DNA of 64,000 nt from Cladorhizidae sp. MBARI D1340-BT2 (GCA_028752905.1 JAQNBH010000017.1:37511429-37575428), one strand, 5' to 3'. Shown: positions 1-11,090, counted from the first letter of the stretch. Numbers and translations are program-made. The notes: generated by a model not told the origin, from the sequence alone.

Positions 1-771
1 TATCGGCAGCTGTGTGGACCAAGGAAGAGCAAGCATCTGCAAATAACCTTCCATAATCAAATTTTTATTTCTCTCAGTCATAACTATACTTGTTCTTTTC
101 TGCTCCATCATTTCCACTTTTGTCAATCATCAATCCCCTGGGTATATAGCACACACTAGATTAGCAGTTATATATTATAAGGAATTATGTATCCTCGGCT
201 ATATATAAGAAAGAGGTATAAAACATTTCTTATGCAATACATTCATTTTGTCACTCATCAATTCCCTGGGAGTGTTGGTATTATAATATTATTATCATTG
301 AACTACTTATATTATACTGTAAGGTAAAGAAAGAAGTTTTTAATATAGTTATATTCATATATTGCATGCAAGATGCATAGTTTATTGTCTATTAGCGGTT
401 TTTATGCTGCTGGTTATAAAAGTTATAGCCTTCTTAGCTTCTTTAATTAAGAACTTCTGATGGAATCCAGCTAATTGGGTTCTCGATATGCGTCTCCACT
501 GTAATAAGGGATGAAAGTGTACCATCCAGACTCAGGGAACTTCTACTTGGTGTCTTGTTCTTGTTGATAAGGGGGAAAATTCCTACTTCCCCTTTATTTG
601 AATGCTGTATGGTCAATAACATTTGCAACTTTAAACAAAAGATCATATTATTCAAAACAGCTCAAACCAGGTTTCTTCATTTCTCTCAGATGACCCCAAA
701 ACATGTCCACACGATACGGTTCTTCAGCATTGAAGCCAACTTTTTAGAGTTTGAGTAAGATCTTCTTCTGT
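1..771. other. Non-coding flank, no gene recognised
   Basis: AT-rich sequence. The short open frames on both strands have no recognisable domain and no splice context. I see no RNA gene or repeat with clear borders here. Confidence 0.5.
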
Positions 772-1158
772 CATTCTGCCAACCGTCCCGGAATGGCCGT
801 AAAAGTCCCGGAATTTTGGGCCTTGTCCCGGTGGTGTCCTTGTCCCGGTAATGTCCCGGAATTTACAGCTACGCGCACCTTGCGCTTTTACTCGCTTAGA
901 TAGCCACTGCAGTCCCAAGCATGTTTAGTTTAGTCTGTTACGTAAAGCAACAAAAACAGGACACTTTTTAGGAGAGAAAAACTTCAGATAAAGAATTACG
1001 GGTTTGCCAAATAACCTTTGACCTTGTTTCGATTGGAGGTGTGGGACTCACGTGAAACTTCCCAACCAGTGGTAATAACTTTTGCATTGCAATCTCAGAA
1101 AAATGGCTAGTGTAGCGAAGAAGCAGAAGAGAGAATGCCATTTTGACGGATTAAAACA

Positions 1159-2936
1159 CTCTCACCGCCATAAGCGCCTACAAGTGCGAACTCGACATCG
1201 CTCGCGTAAAAAATAATTAAAAATTACGCGAACGAGCTACAGATATAATTTTTTTTTACTAGGGCGTGCGCGAAAGATAGTTAAAACTACTATCAAAGAT
1301 AAATTCCAGGTAGCACGTGATTCCGAACTGGTCATGGCAACAAAAATATATATATTTTTACAATGATGACTTTACTTCACTGTGACCGTCCAGATAGGCC
1401 CTTCTTCGGTGGAAAGCTGCAGAGCCATCTACTGCAGACTGTGTTGTCAATTGTCACATTCTAATTGTCAATCAACACTACATTCTTGTTATCAGAATAA
1501 CATCATTATTATAATTATTGTGGATACAGCATCATAGGGGCCGGCCACCAACCTCTGACATATGGGTGTTTGGATTGGTGGACACCAGTCATACTCCTGC
1601 ACTGGGTATGCTGGAAACAATCACAATTCCACTCCACTCTATGTAGTTGTTCAACACAAATTTTCAGGTTACATGCAAATAGTTCCCCGGAGAGATGCTG
1701 CAACACTACTCCCCATCATACGGTCGCATGTTGCAAATGGAACAATCATCCATTCGGATCAGTGGGCTGCGTACAGACAGGTTGCTACTCTGCCTGAAGT
1801 GGGTGCTTATCAGACTGTTAACCATTCAGTAGAGTTTTTAAATCCAGTCACAGGTGTGCACACACAAAATGTGGAATCTTACTGGAATAGAGTGAGTTAT
1901 ACCACAAGATATACACAGTATGTCGATAATTTGATTTTATGCAGGTGAAGATAAAGTTGAAAAGGATGAAGGGGGTCCACCGTGATCAACTAACTTCATA
2001 CCTCGATGAGTTTATGTGGAGGGAGAGGAATGCCTGCACAACTGCTGAAGCTTTTGCCAGCATCATACAAGCAATCAAAACACAGTACCCTGTATAATTT
2101 TGTCCTCTGATGTATTGTTTTGTTTAATTTGCAGTTGTGTTACTGAATATTGTTCTGTCCTGAGGTATATATACAGGGCTGCCAACTCCCTTGTCTCATT
2201 AATACTAATACATGTTATTCCACTACGAATTTTATACCAGTTAAAACTCCAAATATATCCAAAGTTGCAATACTGATATTTAAGAATGTTAGAGTAATAA
2301 GATAACGGAGTTCAGAACTTGCATTCTTGCATCTTTGAAGCAAACTTAACCTCTGCTGCTATGACAGCTTCTTCTCTCTTTGGTCCATCTCTGTTTCGAA
2401 TGTATGAGGTAAGAGAGCTTGCAGATTCCACACTTTTACTTGCTGAACTATGCACAGCAGTCTGTTCACGTTTTCTCAGGTCTTTAGTGTGACTAAATAC
2501 AAAGATTATTAAAATACATCCAAAGATACTGTACAAGGTTAGAAAAATACAAATATTTGTATAAAATCTGAGTTTTTGGTAGTCCTGTATATGCCTCCTT
2601 CTGAACCCTCCATTTTAGCGCGCGAGTTGTAGCGCGCGCGTTTAAGATAAGTAGAGAAAAATGCGTTTTAAAACATATCCGCGGGAAATATTTGACGCGC
2701 ACTAATTTTTCGACTTCCGGAGTCTTACTCTTTACATGATCCGACTTTTTTACTGTTGTAGACATAGAGATGCGTAACTTTTGTTTGCCTGCTTAAATAG
2801 AACTGATTCATATACCAAGTTATAGCTCTTTCAATTTGCAATAGCTTTGTATCAATGGTTATTAAAAAAAGTTATGAAATTCAAAAATATTTTAAAAAAA
2901 TTAAAAAAAGGGTTGGGCTAAAGATGGCGGTGAAAG
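1159..2936 (+). mobile_element. Merlin-type DNA transposon
   Basis: The proposed ends are a 13-bp imperfect inverted repeat: CTCTCACCGCCAT at 1159-1171 and the complement of CTTTCACCGCCAT at 2924-2936 (12/13). The enclosed transposase is of the IS1595/ISXO2-like type that defines the Merlin superfamily. Both outer flanks are pieces of one hAT exon, so the borders are supported from inside and outside. I could not identify the 8-9 bp target duplication expected for Merlin. The interior also holds a hairpin near 1195-1240 (GCTCGCGTAA paired with TTACGCGAACGAGC) and a GC-rich inverted pair (gcgcgcg) near 2620-2640. Confidence 0.65.
1530..2097 (+). CDS. Merlin transposase, 3' exons (ISXO2-like DDE domain)
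   Basis: Three exons join in frame: 1530-1605, 1668-1891 and 1945-2097, with introns of 62 and 53 bp that begin GT and end AG. The product segment is 150 residues plus stop. It begins HHRGRPPTSDIWVFGLVDT, continues with RRDAATLLPIIRSHV, then GTIIHSDQWAAYRQV (second catalytic Asp), HTQNVESYWNRVK (catalytic Glu) and YLDEFMWRERN. These are hallmarks of the IS1595/ISXO2-like transposase family (known). Reading straight through the introns would give a garbled protein, so the splicing is well supported. The exon or exons with the first catalytic Asp (IDE-type motif) and the N-terminus were not found upstream, so this copy looks 5'-incomplete. The acceptor at 1529 (gatacag) is my choice of exon start. 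Confidence 0.8.
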
Positions 2937-3178
2937 GGAATGTCAGGGGATAGGCAAGAGTTTCCAAGAACATTAATGAAATTAATAAGCATGGAATACG
3001 CAAATACAGAACATCATGGGTACAGGGAAACGCTCATGCTAATTAAGGGGCACGGATGGAAATTCGCGTCGGAAATGTCCCGGAATTAACTTATGGAAAG
3101 TTGGCAAGTATGCATTCTTTGGTAGCGTCAAATCTCGGTTGGGCGCGGCGTGAGAAATAGGTAAGTGGTCGTGAGAGC

Positions 3179-3808
3179 GTGAGAAAAGTCCTGAAATCGT
3201 GTGACACACTGACCAAATCGTGTGATTTGAGAGGTCTGACCCAGGGACCAGATGCACTAACCAGGGTGGCTGCACCAACCAGGGTGGCTGCACTAAACAG
3301 GGTGGCTGCACTAACCAGAGATGAGCTAACCAGGGTGCCTGCACTAACCAGGGTGGCTGCACAACCAGGGACCAGGATAGATGCACTAAACAGGGTGGCT
3401 GTACTAACCAGGGTGGTTGCACTAAACAGGCTGTCTGCACTAACCAGGGACCACAATAGATGCGCTAACCAGGGTGGCTGTACTAACCAGGGTGGCTGCA
3501 CTAAACAAGATGGCTGCACTAACGAGGGACTAGGAATCAATGGATCACTAACCAGGGTGGGGTGGCTGGACTAACCACAGTGGCTGTACTAACCAGCGAC
3601 CACGATAGATGCACTAACCAGGGTGGCTGCACTAACCAGGCACCAGGATAGATGCACTAACCATGGTGGCTGTACTAACCAGAGTGGCTGCACTAAACAG
3701 GATGGCTGCACTAACCAGGGACCAGGGTAGCTGTATTAATCAGGGTGGCAGGACTAACCGGGGTGGATGCACCAACCAGGGTGGCTGTACTAATCAGGAT
3801 GGTGTGGT
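3179..3808 (-). repeat. Minisatellite, 18-bp unit (copy A)
   Basis: Tandem, partly degenerate copies of an 18-bp unit, CTAACCAGGGTGGCTGCA on the plus strand, with longer spacers (accaggatagatg) that make a higher-order pattern. It is the reverse complement of the array at 34.46-35.8 kb and related to those at 28.97 and 30.9 kb. Open frames here are translated repeats and not genes. Confidence 0.85.
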
Positions 3809-4082
3809 GAGTTGTACAACTTATTCGCTGGTGCCACACTCCCTTTAGTGAGACACTTAGTTACCATAATTAATAATCCTCTCTTTGGGCAGGCTCCTTT
3901 TATAAAAAGACTTCCTGCCCAGCCTAGCTACTTCCTTATTAGGCATGGAGCAAGCAAAATTTGATTGGTCAGGCCATGTATGGTGTGGTGTTCATGCGTA
4001 TTAAGAATGGAACCAGTACACACCAGTGGCACACAACAAACTAGATGAAAACACAGAATGGGACTATTCATCAGAGTTTAAG
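3809..4082 (-). mobile_element. LTR-like promoter segment, copy A
   Basis: Read on the minus strand this matches 34157-34463: a TATA-like tttataaaaggagcctgccc followed by AGTGTCTCACTAAAGGGAGTG and ATAAGTTGTACAACTCA just before the minisatellite. A similar block sits directly upstream of a primer-binding-like site at 29612 in the 29 kb element. I infer it is part of an LTR. Confidence 0.5.
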
Positions 4083-4278
4083 TTACTTTAGTTTTCCAAA
4101 AATCTTGAGCTTATGTTCTGAATCACCTATGAATTCATTTTCAGCATCTTTCAGTTCAATTTTATCCGTTAACTCCTTATGGACATGTAATAGCATGAGA
4201 CTAGTAAACCTCAGCTGACTCATGGTGTTTCGTAAATAACTTTTTACCCTGCGAAGGGCACTTGTCGGGATATAAGAC
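4083..4278 (-). pseudogene. hAT transposase C-terminal fragment (ZMYM1-like)
   Basis: The minus frame reads SALRRVKSYLRNTMSQLRF followed by SLMLLHVHKELTDKIEL, the end of the hAT dimerisation domain. It matches the fragment at 33976-34156. The homology to that copy starts with CCCGACAAGTGCCC, including seven bases (CCCGACA) that at 33969-33975 are the end of an inserted LTR element. The sequence on the other side here is LINE DNA. Confidence 0.75.
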
Positions 4279-5520
4279 CACCTACTTGAATTCTTTGACC
4301 TCTTCCAATACCTCCTCACCAATCCTCATGCACTCCTACTTCCTTCTTCCCTACTACCATGACCTTGCTCTTCTTGCTATTAAACTTCATCTTCCACCTT
4401 AACACATATGCCTGTACCACATCCAACAGAGCTTGCAGTTCCACCCCTGAGTCAGCCAGAAGAACGACATCATCTGCATACATAAGTGCCCCACACCAAC
4501 TGCCTTCCATTTTGACTCCTAGCTCAGCTCTCTCCATGCAATTCCCATCAAATAAATATTGAAAAGAAGTGGAGACAAGGGACATCCCTGCCTAAGTCCA
4601 TTCTCCACAGCGAACCACCTTGACCTCCTTCCATTCAATATCACCGTCGTCTTCACCCCACTATACAATCCTACACATGTCCTCACAAGTTTCTCCTCTA
4701 CTCCATACCACCTCAACTTCTGCCACACTCCTCCCTCCACACACTGTCATATGCCTTACTTATGTCCAGGAAAGCCAGATATGAAGCTTTCTTCTCGCTC
4801 TTCCTCACTTCACAAACTCCTCTCAACACCAACCACTGGTCCGAACATCTCCGCCTAAATTCTCCTTGTGCCTCCGTCAAAATCCTATCTTCAGCGAACA
4901 CTCCCAACCTCCTTGCCAACACCTTCACCACACTACAACACAATGAAATTCCCCTATAATTCCCTACATCGTCCTCGTCGCCATCCTTGAGGAGAGGTAC
5001 TAGTAAACTCCTCTTCCAGTCCACAGGGTAGCACTCAATTGTCATCACCACATTCAGCACCTGCACCAACACCTCCACCAACCTTCTACCTCCATACATT
5101 AGCATCACATTCAACATTCCATCAGGACCTGGAGCCTTTCCTCTCTTCAAACACTTCACTACCTGTACTACTTCTTCCCAACTTACTTCTTCACACATAC
5201 CCAACTCATGCCCACCCACTTCTCCTATCTCTAATTCTTGTACTTTGGCATTCTTTTTTTTTACCTCCTCAGCTCTTCCCAGTGTTTTGCAAATCACCTC
5301 CAACACCTCATCTTCCTCCTCCACCATCCTTCCCTTATCATCTTTCACTCCTTTTATCCTTCTCTCCTTCCTCTTTACTCTTAAATCATTCCAAAACAGC
5401 TTACAACTAGCCACACCCTGCTCTCTAATCTTCATTATAGTTCTCTACCTCAATTCCTTCTTCTCTTTCCTAATATAGTCTTCTTCACTTTTCTTGCTTC
5501 TCTATAGTCATCCCATAGCT
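4279..5520 (-). pseudogene. LINE reverse transcriptase fragment
   Basis: The reverse-transcriptase domain is split over at least three frames. Motifs in order: GKAPGPDG (about 5100), GNYRGISL (about 4970), FLDISKAYDSV (about 4780), NGLRQGCPLSPLLFNIYL (about 4590), MYADDVVLLAD (about 4470) and FNSKKSKVMVVG, then EVLEEVKEF close to 4300. The FxDxxKAFD-like block, the GxxQGxPLSP block and the FADD-like catalytic YADD are intact, but at least two frameshifts and an in-frame stop disable the copy. It is 5'-truncated (no endonuclease seen) and its 3' end is cut by the junction at 4279. The clade is undetermined. Confidence 0.85.
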
Positions 5521-5834
5521 GTCTTAATCATTAAAGTGAAACTGAATAAGATGTGGTAATTAACAAACACACACACAACCACTACACTTGAAAGTGAGGA
5601 ATGCATGTATATAGCTATGTATTGCGCATAAGAAATGGTATTTCAGGCTACCATTAATTTGCTCATCAGGCTTTTGAGTTTAAAATACAGACAAAAGGGA
5701 TTGGCAGTCATCTCTAAAATGGGCATTACTGGGTATAAAAGTTTCCAGTTCTATATATGCAAGATATGAAAAGAGAAGTAAAGCTACAGCCTATTTAGAT
5801 TAGCAAACGAGGTGATGTAGACTCAACGCGACGA
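5521..5834. other. Intergenic, no gene
   Basis: AT-rich spacer between the LINE fragment and the 3' end of the glycosyltransferase gene. It should contain that gene's 3' untranslated region; I see no other feature. Confidence 0.5.
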
Positions 5835-7181
5835 TCAGGAACACTTGTCTACCCTTCTCACAGTCTTGCTTCCATCATACATTCCACATAGCAACCCAGC
5901 TGTTATTGAAAACCCACTCTCCCCCCTCACCAAGATCTTCCCCTGTGCAATAAGCAAGAACTCAACCAACACCACAATGACCCCTTCTTTATCCTCAGCC
6001 GACAGAGGATGTGGCTTCTTCTCCAACTTGTCCACGTGGATTATAACATTTTTCAGGGTACGAATCCTCGTTCCATATTTGTTCAAGGCGATTTGCTTTA
6101 CCTGATTACTATCTGTAGCTAGAAAAATGTGAGTCGTGTTCTTGCCAGACAGCTCATCTGCAGCATTTATTGCACAGCGAAGAGACAGTTTCCATTCTGA
6201 GTGGTTGCGCATTAATTTTGGAATTTTATTTGATTCAACATGTGGCATTTTTGCAAAACCTGTTCTCACGTGAACTGCCACATATGGCAAGTGGTTCAGG
6301 TCAAGCACCTCTGCAGCTGCAGACATCCGTTCAATCACCTCATCATCCAGCTTGAATAAGTAGCGGAACACAATACCAACCATATCATCCAGTTCATTGT
6401 TGGACAAATTCAAAAATCCATGCTGTTGCATCCCAGCCATTAACCAGTTAGGATTATTTCCATTTCTCTCTTGATCCAGTAATGAACATGGCTCCAAGTT
6501 TGTAGAAAGAATAACATTTGTCGCATTGCTACCAATGATCCTCATGTAATTCTCCATAGTGTCTTTAGACTTGTCAACTCTTCCTCCAATAACACTCATG
6601 AACGTGAAGTGATGTGGACCAATGATATCATCAGATTTTAACGTACCACTTGCACGCCTTTTCAAGAGGTCAATGACCATATTGTCCTTCCAATTGATCA
6701 TGTGTGGATGGAGAAAATCACCTTCCGAATAAGTCGGCCAGACTATGAGTAGCCTGCGTCTGCTAAGCATGGCAAGGAGGAGGCTATAAGTAATGCCCTT
6801 AATCCGATCCCCAAGTCCACCACAGTACATGAAACTACTACACCACCACACCAGTGTCCTTCTGGAAGGCGACTTCCTCATGGTACCATGGTAAGATACG
6901 TAGTTCTCTAAGGTCTTGAGAAATCTTTCATACTTCTTTAATAGCAAGTCAACTTGTGAATAAACACCTCCAACAGGACATTTCAAAGGGATCCCACTCA
7001 GCAAGTCATTTTGAAAGGACCCTGACACCGAGGTAATTTCAAAGTTCTCGGAATATGTCTTTGGTATATATTGATTCTTGAAGAAGACAGAGTTGATGAA
7101 GATTATAAAGACGAGCCCAAACAATGATAGCAACGCGAGATAATTTCTCGCAACATTCGTTGTAATACTGAGCGACTTCAT
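5835..7181 (-). CDS. Type II membrane glycosyltransferase, fucosyltransferase-like
   Basis: Single-exon gene of 448 codons, intact from ATG to stop. Residues 1-13 are short and polar, 14-34 form one hydrophobic segment (signal anchor), and the rest would face the Golgi lumen. CGGLGDRIKGI at 120-130 is a GGLG(D/N)R motif and VAVHVRTGF at 301-309 is an HxRxG-type motif with a conserved-looking Arg306. ATDS at 355-358 and RGESGFSITA at 419-428 follow the order seen in GT-B fucosyltransferases (alpha-1,2/alpha-1,6/O-fucose type), where the HxRxGD arginine contacts GDP-fucose. Potential N-glycosylation sites include NAT 219, NLS 258, NHS 326 and NTT 348. The first ATG is used because the anchor follows immediately. 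Fucose donor and acceptor are inferred, and another GDP-sugar enzyme is possible. It has no shared regulation with its transposon neighbours that I can see. Confidence 0.7.
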   Translation of the reverse strand: MKSLSITTNVARNYLALLSLFGLVFIIFINSVFFKNQYIPKTYSENFEITSVSGSFQNDLLSGIPLKCPVGGVYSQVDLLLKKYERFLKTLENYVSYHGTMRKSPSRRTLVWWCSSFMYCGGLGDRIKGITYSLLLAMLSRRRLLIVWPTYSEGDFLHPHMINWKDNMVIDLLKRRASGTLKSDDIIGPHHFTFMSVIGGRVDKSKDTMENYMRIIGSNATNVILSTNLEPCSLLDQERNGNNPNWLMAGMQQHGFLNLSNNELDDMVGIVFRYLFKLDDEVIERMSAAAEVLDLNHLPYVAVHVRTGFAKMPHVESNKIPKLMRNHSEWKLSLRCAINAADELSGKNTTHIFLATDSNQVKQIALNKYGTRIRTLKNVIIHVDKLEKKPHPLSAEDKEGVIVVLVEFLLIAQGKILVRGESGFSITAGLLCGMYDGSKTVRRVDKCS

Positions 7182-7399
7182 TCTGACAGGACGCTACCAA
7201 TATTAGAGAATGTGGGATACCGAAGAATCAGTCTTAGCTAGGCGCTCTCATATTAACTTATAAAGACTCTTAACCTGCTCTAGGCCGTAGAATAAAACTT
7301 CATAGTTACAGGACGCGGGTCACGAATCCGTGACACAATAAAACAGGATGGAACTGTAACAGGATGTCATAAAGCAAACTTTTTTTGTCGACTAATAAC

Positions 7400-7660
7400 C
7401 CCCTTGTCGTTGCTGGAACGTGGTTTACTGAACGGCTTACGTTCTTCACTCGCAGAGCTAGAAGGGAAAAAGTAGGGCGAAACAAAATTACAAAAGAGAA
7501 TATATAATACCATTAGAAAGCACACAGTGCAAGCTATATTTTTAGGACGCTCTTGTGCGAGCGCTATTGTAATTATGTTTCACCCTATTTTTCCCCTCGG
7601 TGATTGTAAGGTCTGCCGAGTGCAGACTGTAATCCACCACGTTCCAGCAACCTTTGAGAA
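7400..7660. repeat. Foldback MITE, about 260 bp
   Basis: Two arms of roughly 85 bp are imperfect reverse complements around a spacer of about 75 bp. The left arm begins near 7409 with GTTGCTGGAACGTGG and the right arm ends near 7651 with CCACGTTCCAGCAAC. The arms also share the GGGAAAAA and TAGGG(C/T)GAAACA blocks. There is no coding capacity, so it is probably a non-autonomous DNA element. Confidence 0.75.
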
Positions 7661-8559
7661 CCTCTTATTCAGGTTATTACTAACTGACGTTTTGGGGGGA
7701 AAAGTTTTTTATGCTTTATGACGTCACATTTTGAATAACTGTCGGGGAATTTTTTTTCTATATATATATCATTTGAATCCTTCCACTTCCAAGATATGAG
7801 CCTTCAAGTCCAAGGAGTTTCTAACCACTTTCTGCTGCCAGAAAGACCCCATGCATCACCAGAATACATCCCTTCATTACTAGAATTATGTGTGCAGTGC
7901 ATACAAACAAAATGTTGAAATCTACCTAACTAAAATAATTTTCACTTTCCTCAATTTTTCAGCAACATCCAGTGTCCAATTATATACATATATATATTAT
8001 GTATCAGACTTGTTTTGTTATATTACTTTTCTAATATTGAATTAGCAAACATAAGCACATCATAATTTGCAGGGGCTCCCATGCCCAGGTGCACCATCGT
8101 CACCTCCACACGCATCTTCACCCAACCTCCAGTAATCCCTGCAAGTTTGACAATACAAAGCAACACACACATAAACAAAATAGAACACTCAACTGACATG
8201 TTAGCTCGACTACTAGATAGACATAATCTTACTAAATCCAACCTTCCTCCCAACATTGAAGCTCACCGCAACTAAATCGACGGCAAGCCTGATACTTGTC
8301 GCATCATATGCTCTGTCTTATTCACTCAACTCAACACTACAGAATTAAAACTCTCATTTTGATTCTGTGTAGCTGCCTAAACACAAAAGATCCTCACCTT
8401 TAGCGCAGGATCAACTCAAAATGCCTGTAGGACAATACTCATGTTGGGGGTGTTCTGCAGTAGATTTAAAAAATGCTTTCACATGTGAATCATCCCGTCT
8501 AGGTTGTCCTCGTTATTTGTAATTGCTCCCCCAAAGTAGGTTTGCATTTTAATTATATA
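7661..8559. other. Intergenic, no gene recognised
   Basis: AT-rich with short TA microsatellites (7760, 7985). A 77-codon minus-strand frame at 8023-8256 has no recognisable motif or convincing splice sites. No feature I can support. Confidence 0.4.
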
Positions 8560-9670
8560 ATCCCCCTAGTACCACCCAAAGTTACACGCTTGCCATCGTC
8601 ATCAACAGCACATTCTAATGCATGTCTCAAAATGCTTTAAAAAGTGCTTACTAATGTGATTTATACCTTCTACCTTCTCTATTTCAACACTAGGACCATA
8701 AGGCTTTACATCCAAACAACCATTTATATCCCCATCACTAATTATGTGTGTGTACCTAAAAGCTTCCATTTTGTACCTACAACTTCCATGGAACCAGAAC
8801 AGCCTTCAAAATTGGCTTCACAACTTGTCTTGTAACCCTCAACCCATTCTTTGTAACTTGTCTGTCTCATATTCAGGTATTCACGTGCAAGCTTGACAGA
8901 ACTTAGACTTAAGATAATAATCTAAAACTTCTCCAGTATCCCAAGACATCACAGCAACACCATAATTTGATTGGTGGCCCCGCCCATGCCACGTGCCGTC
9001 AACAATAACACTAACATCAATGTTTTCATCCCAACCCATAAAAATCATGTAACCTATGAGCTGCAGCCAACATAATTATTATTACTCTGTGTTACCACAT
9101 TTGCGTCACTCCATATTGACTTAGTATATTCAACAAAACAATGTGGAACTAAGAGGGGGCTACATATCCATGACTGTGGCGATGTCATCCAGACCAGAAT
9201 GACAAATTTTAGCAATGCGAGCACCCAGTACTGACTGGATGTTCAAAGAATTGGCTTCTACAGATACAGGGTCTATAGGGTCAACACAATTTGAACAAAA
9301 AGTAAAAAATACGACTGCCCTACGGGGGAAAATTTTCCTTCAGTTGTAAGGGAGCTTGGCTACATATTGAATACACTTATTACTCCTTTCTATGACCTGT
9401 CTAAGCTTATCTGATATTAAACGATTACCCTTACCCAGTTCTCTCACAACACCCCTCTAGTCCGAATAAGTAGAGCCAGTAGATCCATTAAAAACACCGC
9501 AGAAAAAGCTGAACGATCCAAGAGAGCTAACTTCTTCCTGGTCAGGGTCACCACTGGAACTAGCCTCTCTTCAGAGATTTTTTTATTATGATTGCAAGGT
9601 AAGTGAAGGTTCACAGAAGGCGCTACCCCCACCTTCAGGTCCAAGAGACTCACTAACAAAGAAAGGAAAC
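8560..9670 (-). pseudogene. Mutator-like transposase relic
   Basis: Minus-strand pieces in shifting frames line up in the order expected for the animal Mutator-like transposase domain. About 9165-9290 reads CSNCVDPIDPVSVEANSLN then IQSVLGARIAKICHSGLDD. About 8880-9030 reads DVSVIVDGTWHGRGHQSNYG then VAVMSWDTGEVLDYYLKSK, with the DGTWxxRGxxSxxGV signature. About 8790-8870 reads SYKEWVEGYKTSCEANFEG then CSGSMEVVG. Several stops and frameshifts interrupt it. The 9444-9659 minus frame may hold more N-terminal sequence. I know the family by its motifs only; the ends of the element were not found. Confidence 0.65.
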
Positions 9671-9984
9671 AGCAAGTAACTTTTTAGTACAGAGATAAAC
9701 ATTAAACTTGCCTGATGCGGGTGCTGTACCAGGCTCAACAACAGCCGCTAGCGGGGCTTTTTCTTTTAGTGCTTCCACTTTTCTTCATCACTACGTGGCA
9801 TTCCTTGTTTAAAATAATTATTTCTCCTTTCTCTTCCCCAGTTTGATCCTTTCCAGCAATTCTTGGTAACCGATTAACAGTGATAGTGACTGGAAGGCAG
9901 TGGCAAGTCAGGTAAGAATGGCCTAGCTATAACTAGTTTCTATAGAGTGACTACAATTATCCACATATTGATGATAGGTTGTAG

Positions 9985-10082
9985 AAGGAGTAACCGCAGA
10001 ACACTGTTGCAAAAAGTGGAAGATGCTGAGGGATCGGCATGTAAGGGAACTGAAGAAGAAGAGGACCAAGACGGTGATGCAG
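9985..10082 (+). pseudogene. MADF-domain exon-like fragment
   Basis: Between an acceptor-like ggttgtag and a donor-like GCAG/gtcc the frame reads GVTAEHCCKKWKMLRDRHV then RELKKKRTK, the C-terminal helix pattern of a MADF (Myb/SANT-like DNA-binding) domain. A possible preceding exon ends at 9911 with DSDWKAVASQ, which would fit the same domain, but its phase does not match, so the copy may be broken. MADF proteins occur both as host transcription factors and as the second protein of Harbinger transposons; I cannot tell which this was. Confidence 0.45.
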
Positions 10083-10139
10083 GTCCATGGTTATTTCATG
10101 CTGGCCGCTGTTTTCTGTCTTATCATTTTTACAGGACAT

Positions 10140-11090
10140 AATTTGTCAATTATTCTCAAGATTATTATACAAAAGTCAACGTATAACCACAATGGTTCTA
10201 ATGTCTTTGCATGCTTTCTGGATGCCAGCAAGGCTTTTGATAGAGTAGATCACTCACATTTATTTGAGCTTCTTCTCAAAAGGGATTTACCTCTTCCCCT
10301 TGTCAGATTTCTTTTAAGAGATCAGGACAACACAGTTCATTGGAATAGCACTTTGTCACATCCTTTCAAGGTCAGTAATGGTGTTTGTCAAGGTGGAGTT
10401 TTGTCTCCGATTCTTTTCACTGTCTACCTGGATGTACTCATTTCTAGGTTAGCTCATGCTGGTATTGGATGCCATTTATCTCATCACTTTGTTGGAGTGC
10501 TATGTTATGCAGATGACATTGTTTTGCTTGCTCCTTCCCTCAATGCACTTCGTATTCAGCTCTCTATTTGTGAACAGTTCTCTAAAGAGTATCTTGTACA
10601 ATTCAATCCTGCCAAAGCTCAGCTACTATGGTTCACTCGCTCTCAACTGACCGCTTGCTCTGCTGGTTCTGTGCATTTCTTAGGTGATCTGCTATCCTTC
10701 AGCAACTCTGTACCTATTTAGGTCACACTTTGACCAGCAATTTGAGTGATTCTGATGATATTTCTAATGCAATCAAGGTATTTTATCGGAAAGCTATCAG
10801 ACGTTTTCTCCCTGCAGTCCTGTCATCAAAACCTTATTGTTCGAGACATACTGTATGTCACTCTCTGGAGCAGTCACTTGGAATCTTAGTTGCAAGCAGT
10901 TCGGGTCATTAGAGATCGCGTTCAACAACATCCTGAGAAAAATTTGGAAAATACCAAGACAGGCACACACCAGGATTGTACATCAAGTTGCTGGTGTCCC
11001 CAGTGTATTTAAATGTTTAATCAAGAGATTGTTTCATTTTATTAAACGAGCTAGATTCATCTCTCATCAGACACATGTATGATTATTGCC
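10140..11090 (+). pseudogene. LINE reverse transcriptase fragment, second family
   Basis: The frame at 10157-10721 holds ACFLDASKAFDRVDHSHLFE, then NGVCQGGVLSPILFTVYLD and VLCYADDIVLLAPS, the core of a non-LTR reverse transcriptase with catalytic YADD. A frameshift follows, and the C-terminal tail continues near 10880-11080 (WNLSCKQFGSLEIAFNNIL, then KIWKIPRQAHTRIVHQVAG). No endonuclease domain is present, so the copy is 5'-truncated. It differs in sequence from the minus-strand LINE at 4.3-5.5 kb. Several stop-producing changes mark it as dead. Confidence 0.8.

Larger units (their letters stand above)
772..3112 (+). mobile_element. Deleted hAT-type element (relative of the 51.7-55.4 kb copy) interrupted by Merlin
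   Basis: Three segments match the hAT element at 51748-55413. About 1002-1150 matches its left subterminal region and the start of its first exon. About 2942-3030 matches the rest of that exon and the following intron. 3030-3112 matches its right end, which finishes GGAAAGTTGGCAAGTATG. The coding interior between the intron and the right end is missing, so this is a non-autonomous deletion derivative. The first exon reads MASVAKKQKRECHFDG up to about 1150 and resumes as QGIGKSFQ after 2940; the Merlin element lies between. At 776-860 the motif GTCCCGGAA/T recurs about five times, like subterminal transposase-binding repeats, and CATTCTGCCAAC at 772 resembles the inverted right end. The left border is uncertain. 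CATTCT flanks both proposed edges, which could be a target duplication or chance. Confidence 0.6.

Noticed and set aside
3039..3574. 130-150 codon frames on both strands with repeated VAALTR/LVQPPW peptides
   Set aside because: Translations of the 18-bp minisatellite; 18 is a multiple of three so all frames stay open.
4559..5410. Plus-strand frames of 65-123 codons, Pro/Ser/Thr-rich
   Set aside because: Antisense shadows of the minus-strand LINE reverse transcriptase.
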